This document shows, piece after piece, positions 60,735 through 64,000 of a stretch of 64,000 nucleotides of DNA (within the stretch, counting starts at the first letter, position 1; the number at the start of each line of letters is the position of its first letter). The position numbers and the translations under genes are program-made. The stretch is from Flavobacterium zhairuonense (GTDB taxonomy: Bacteria; Bacteroidota; Bacteroidia; Flavobacteriales; Flavobacteriaceae): positions 372,001-436,000 of the forward strand of contig NZ_SJSY01000073.1 in assembly GCF_004352915.1 (NCBI RefSeq), in the 5' to 3' direction. The notes below the pieces were generated by a model. It was given only the letters and a program-made list of their open reading frames with translations, searched no databases and was not told the DNA's origin.

Positions 60735-63140
60735 TTACTCAGCTGAAAACTGATTCTCTAATAGTTTTTCTTTAAAATCAGATTTAAAAGTATAAGCAAA
60801 AGTGACCATCAAAGCGCGAGTGTCGGATTTATTGGTTCTTTGATTGTAAAAAAGTGCCGTGTTGTTTTTGTAGCCACTTTCAAGTGTATTAAACATATCG
60901 GTGACAACCAAACCTAAACGTGCATTTCCTTTTCCTAATTTTTGCTGAAATCCCATATCGACATTATAAACTGGAATACGTTTTCCTTGTGCTGTTGTTA
61001 ATGCCGAATTATAATTCCCAATAATTTGCAGTTTTCCGCCTTTCCAAGGAACAAAATTATTGATGATTTTTCCATACCAGTTAAAAGCATTTTTTACCAC
61101 ATTTTCTGTCAGATTTGAAGCGTCTATTTTTTGCTCAAAAGCGGTAATACTGATGTTTGCATCATAAAAAGATGCTGGTTTTAAGGTAAAGATAGTTTCT
61201 AGGCCGTACGTGATTGTGCTTCCGATATTTTGGGGTTGCAATAAAATTACGCCATTATCCAAAAGTTGAGCATATTGTCTGATGGCATCTGTTGCATTTC
61301 TGTAAAAAGCATTTGTAGAAAACGAATAATTCTGCCAATTTTTATTGTAACTCACTTCAGCAATGTGAATAATTTCCGGTTTCAAATACGGATTTCCTCC
61401 ATGCGGATTCAGGGCATCGGTAATATCAATAAACGGATTCAGATCATCTAAATCTGGACGATTGATTCTTTTGCTGTAATTGAATTTCACAAAAGATTCC
61501 GGGTTCAGATTCAATTGCAAATAAGCTGATGGGAAAAATTTCAAATAATTATTGCTGAAACGGTCACTATTGTTTTGCGTTGCGCCTGTATTCGAAACAT
61601 TTTCTGTTCGCAAACCTAAATTGTATTTCCATTTCGGATTTTCTTTTTCGCCTATATAGGAATTCAACATACCGTAAACGGCATTTATTTGCTCGTTAAA
61701 TTTAAAAATATTACTCGCTAACGGATTTATGACATATTCACCATTTACAAGATCTGCGCTTTCAAAATCGGAATTAAAAAATCTAAAAGTTCCTTTATAG
61801 CCTGTTTCTACAATTGATTTTTCTGAAACAGGAAAAGTATAATTTACGATTGCATTCGAAATATTTTGGTTTTCATAATTATGTGTTCTTTGCCAAAGCA
61901 CATCGCCAATCTGTTGCTGATATTCGTCGTAATTATAAGTATCAATATCTGTATTTTCTCTATGTTTTCCGAAAGAAGAAGTAATCGATGTATTCAAACT
62001 TTTTCTTTCATCATCAAATTTTCGGTCATAAGTAAAAGCAAGTTCTCCTACTTTTGAACGTTCAAGTTCTAAAGAATGTCTTTTGCTGTTAGAGAAAAAT
62101 GCATTCGTGTTTGTATTTACCTGCGTGTACAAAGTTTCATCGTTATCTTGATTTTCTATATTGCCTAAAGCTTCAAACGAAAAACTGTTTTTGTCATTTG
62201 GAGAAAAATCAACATTGAATTTCAAATTCTGCAAACCTTCAGTACGTTGATCACTTCTGTTTTGATGAATATAATGCTCATCGTCAATAAAATAATTCGT
62301 TCTGTCCGCATTTATTTTTTTCGTTCGGCCAGCAAAACGGTTGTCGTAACCTAAACCAAAATTCCATTTTTCAGTTTTATGATTTAAAAGCACAGAACTG
62401 TTGATTCTGCCTTTCGCACCAAAACCCGCGCCCAAAGCAACTGCACCATTTGTACCGCTTTGATTGTTCTTTTTAAGTTTTATGTTGATGATGCCACTTT
62501 CTGCATTCGCGTCATATTTAGCCGTTGGATTACTGATTATTTCAATGCTTTCAATACTGCTCGCCGCAATCTGATCCATGTTGGTAATTGCAGAATTTTT
62601 TCCGTTAATCAAAATCATTGGCGATTTTCCTCTTAGGGTAATGCCACCTTCGGCATCAACCGCAACAGTCGGGATACTTTTTAGCATATCGGTAGCCGTT
62701 CCGCCAATTTGTGAAATGTTTGAAACAGCATTAAAAATAAATCCTTCGTCGGTTTTCTGGATTTGTTTTTTCTGAGATTTCACCACAACGTCATTTAGTA
62801 AATTAGCGTCATTTTGTAATTCGATAGTTCCAAGAGAAATCGGACTTTCAGAAACTTTTATTTTTTGATTGATGGTTTTAAAACCAATTAATTTAAATTG
62901 AAGCTGATAATCTCCGGAAGCAATATTTTCTAAAGCAAAATTCCCAGAAACATCCGTCACAGCATAACTAACAGTTTTAGTAGAATCAGATGCTTGTTTT
63001 AAAATAACATCAACAAATTCGATAGGAAGCTTTCCATCAGAAATGGTTCCTTTTACAGAAGAAGTTTTTTGACCAAAAGAAAATTGGCAAATAGCAAATA
63101 AAGTAAACAGTAGGGATATTTTTTGGATCATATTTTTCAT
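60735..63140 (-). CDS. TonB-dependent receptor-like outer membrane beta-barrel protein
   Basis: Signal peptide (QKISLLFTLFAICQFSFGQ), carboxypeptidase-regulatory-like domain (VKGTISDGKLPIEFVDVIL, about 28-110), plug (GTATDMLKSIPTVAVDAEG; MILINGKNSAI) and a barrel of about 560 residues. It belongs to the same family and has the same layout as the protein at 8969-11428, but the two share only motif-level similarity. FNYSKRINRPDLDDLNPF is the conserved SKR-x-x-RP segment of this barrel group. No SusD or TonB-box partner is adjacent. Cargo unknown. Confidence 0.85.
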   Translation of the reverse strand: MKNMIQKISLLFTLFAICQFSFGQKTSSVKGTISDGKLPIEFVDVILKQASDSTKTVSYAVTDVSGNFALENIASGDYQLQFKLIGFKTINQKIKVSESPISLGTIELQNDANLLNDVVVKSQKKQIQKTDEGFIFNAVSNISQIGGTATDMLKSIPTVAVDAEGGITLRGKSPMILINGKNSAITNMDQIAASSIESIEIISNPTAKYDANAESGIINIKLKKNNQSGTNGAVALGAGFGAKGRINSSVLLNHKTEKWNFGLGYDNRFAGRTKKINADRTNYFIDDEHYIHQNRSDQRTEGLQNLKFNVDFSPNDKNSFSFEALGNIENQDNDETLYTQVNTNTNAFFSNSKRHSLELERSKVGELAFTYDRKFDDERKSLNTSITSSFGKHRENTDIDTYNYDEYQQQIGDVLWQRTHNYENQNISNAIVNYTFPVSEKSIVETGYKGTFRFFNSDFESADLVNGEYVINPLASNIFKFNEQINAVYGMLNSYIGEKENPKWKYNLGLRTENVSNTGATQNNSDRFSNNYLKFFPSAYLQLNLNPESFVKFNYSKRINRPDLDDLNPFIDITDALNPHGGNPYLKPEIIHIAEVSYNKNWQNYSFSTNAFYRNATDAIRQYAQLLDNGVILLQPQNIGSTITYGLETIFTLKPASFYDANISITAFEQKIDASNLTENVVKNAFNWYGKIINNFVPWKGGKLQIIGNYNSALTTAQGKRIPVYNVDMGFQQKLGKGNARLGLVVTDMFNTLESGYKNNTALFYNQRTNKSDTRALMVTFAYTFKSDFKEKLLENQFSAE

Positions 63141-63229
63141 GAGACAAAGATATTTATCCGAATATTTTTACTTGCTTAAGCTGTCTTAAGATACAATTAA
63201 ATTAATCTTAGAATAGTTTTAAATAGTTT

Positions 63230-63522
63230 TTTATAGCCACGACCCGAGCGACAGCGAACAGGCGAAGCAATTGCGCGAATTTCCACGAATTAATTATAAA
63301 TCCACATACAGTTTGTCAATCCGAGAAACGAGGAATCTCCGCAAGTAGCTCCGTAAAGCAATAACTACAATATTTGTCATTTCGACTGAAAGGAGAAATC
63401 ACACTAGAAACTCCACAACGCATTTCGCCAATCTTTGTCGATTCCCGAGTGTGATTCCTCGTTTCTCGGAATGACAAGATTGTGGGAAACTATCTAAAAA
63501 TAATTCGTGGAAATTCGTTGCT
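63230..63522. repeat. Nested dispersed repeats
   Basis: The 434-base gap before purL is built of repeats. The outer pair is GCGAATTTCCACGAATTA (63276-) and TAATTCGTGGAAATTCG (63490-). Inside are TGTCAATCCGAGAAACGAGGA and TCCTCGTTTCTCGGAATGACA, and within those a GTCATTTCGACTGAAAGG element. CCGAGCGACAGCGAACAGGC at 63244 matches a segment near 50188. Confidence 0.8.
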
Positions 63523-63526
63523 ATCA

Positions 63527-63559
63527 AAAAAAAACGCCCGATAAATTCGGGCGCTTTTA
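63527..63559 (-). terminator. Terminator of purL
   Basis: AAAAAACGCCCG and CGGGCGCTTTT arms around ATAAATT, just below the purL stop codon. Confidence 0.85.
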
Positions 63560-63574
63560 ATAAAAATATATTTC

Positions 63575-64000
63575 TTAGTTTTTCTCAATCCATTTTCTTG
63601 CATTGACAAAAGCTTCGTGCCAAGGCGTAACCTCGTCATTTCTATTTTTTGGATAATGAGCCCAGTTCCATTGGAAAGTAGAACGCTCAATGTGAGGCAT
63701 CATAACCAAGTGTCTTCCTGTTTTGTCACACATCATTGCTGTGTTATAATCAGAACCGTTAGGGTTTGCAGGATAACCTTCGTATGCATATTTAGAAACA
63801 ATGTTGTATTGATCTTCTGCATAAGGTAATTTGAATTTACCTTCTCCGTGAGAAACCCAAACTCCTAAAGTACTTCCCGCTAAAGTAGATAACATTACAG
63901 AATTGTTTTCCTGAACCGTTACAGAAGTAAAGATACTTTCGTGTTTCTGGCTTTCGTTATGGTGCATTTTTCCGTGAACTTCGTGTTCTGGATTAATCAC
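63575..64000 (-). CDS. purL: Phosphoribosylformylglycinamidine synthase, C-terminal end (gene continues beyond window)
   Basis: Only the last 142 residues are present and the frame is open at the window edge. GVWVSHGEGKFKLP, NPNGSDYNTAMMCDKTGRHLVMMPHIERS (in parts) and WNWAHYP are from the glutaminase domain at the end of large-type PurL, with the catalytic-triad His in MMPHIERS. The enzyme makes FGAM in purine synthesis. The synthetase domain lies outside the window. The apparent GTG start at the edge is an artefact of truncation. Confidence 0.92.
   Translation of the reverse strand: MINPEHEVHGKMHHNESQKHESIFTSVTVQENNSVMLSTLAGSTLGVWVSHGEGKFKLPYAEDQYNIVSKYAYEGYPANPNGSDYNTAMMCDKTGRHLVMMPHIERSTFQWNWAHYPKNRNDEVTPWHEAFVNARKWIEKN

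Overview
The window looks like the chromosome of a Flavobacterium-type bacterium (Bacteroidota, Flavobacteriaceae). The DNA is AT-rich. Several genes are preceded by the Bacteroidota promoter pattern TTG-N19-21-TAnnTTTG. There are two large SusC/TonB-like beta-barrel proteins with carboxypeptidase-regulatory plug extensions, a menaquinone gene (menE), an OxyR-Dps pair, and a tmRNA whose encoded tag reads GENNYALAA. The spacers carry many dispersed palindromic repeats.

Region by region. 1-3.7 kb: the 3' end of a GH42 beta-galactosidase, a large unrecognised protein and the tmRNA gene. 3.9-23.6 kb: mostly housekeeping and envelope genes (serine hydrolase, saccharopine dehydrogenase-like enzyme, fumC, an outer-membrane barrel, ArsC-like protein, CPBP protease, menE, an RsmB-like methyltransferase, kup, and an ECF sigma / membrane protein / CpxP-like operon). 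24.07-24.58 kb: a single small gene framed like an integron gene cassette, with an attC-like structure after it. 24.7-37.3 kb: ilvE, mnmD, oxyR-dps, a SulP-carbonic anhydrase pair, a LETM1-like protein, a Cu/Zn SOD, small envelope proteins and a GH18 chitinase. 37.5-44.1 kb: a beta-oxidation operon (acyl-CoA dehydrogenase, thiolase, FadN-type multienzyme) headed by a MarR regulator with a perfect palindrome in front; a four-helix-bundle gene is inserted between two of its members. 57-64 kb: a PhyH oxygenase, an acyl-CoA ligase, a second outer-membrane barrel and the 3' end of purL.

The most interesting part is 44.3-57.0 kb, which reads as an RNA quality-control, repair and defence island. It holds a WYL regulator, an HD-type hydrolase, a Ro60/Rsr protein (TROVE plus vWA), an array of five tandem structured RNAs, the RNA ligase RtcB, a TatD nuclease, two RlaP/YcgL-type nucleotidyltransferases flanking a HEPN-motif protein, and an ERI1-like 3'-5' exonuclease. 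All five array RNAs share one architecture: lower stem, an internal loop with TGYCGT on its 5' side, an upper stem of about 8-11 bp, then ACTTCG. The stem sequences differ between units but stay paired. I interpret them as a Y RNA family. The first unit contains a circularly permuted tRNA-like domain: T-arm and 3' acceptor strand come first, then 5' acceptor strand and D-arm. The Ro gene and the RNA array are each preceded by the same 10-bp-arm palindrome at the same distance from a -7-like element, which suggests one shared regulator.

Other notable structure: an 11-codon palindromic repeat sits in frame inside the HD-domain gene, with a near-identical intergenic copy elsewhere. Three consecutive very short reading frames lie at 54.7-55.7 kb, two of them with their own promoter and terminator. 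All assignments come from reading the sequence by eye; no database search was run.
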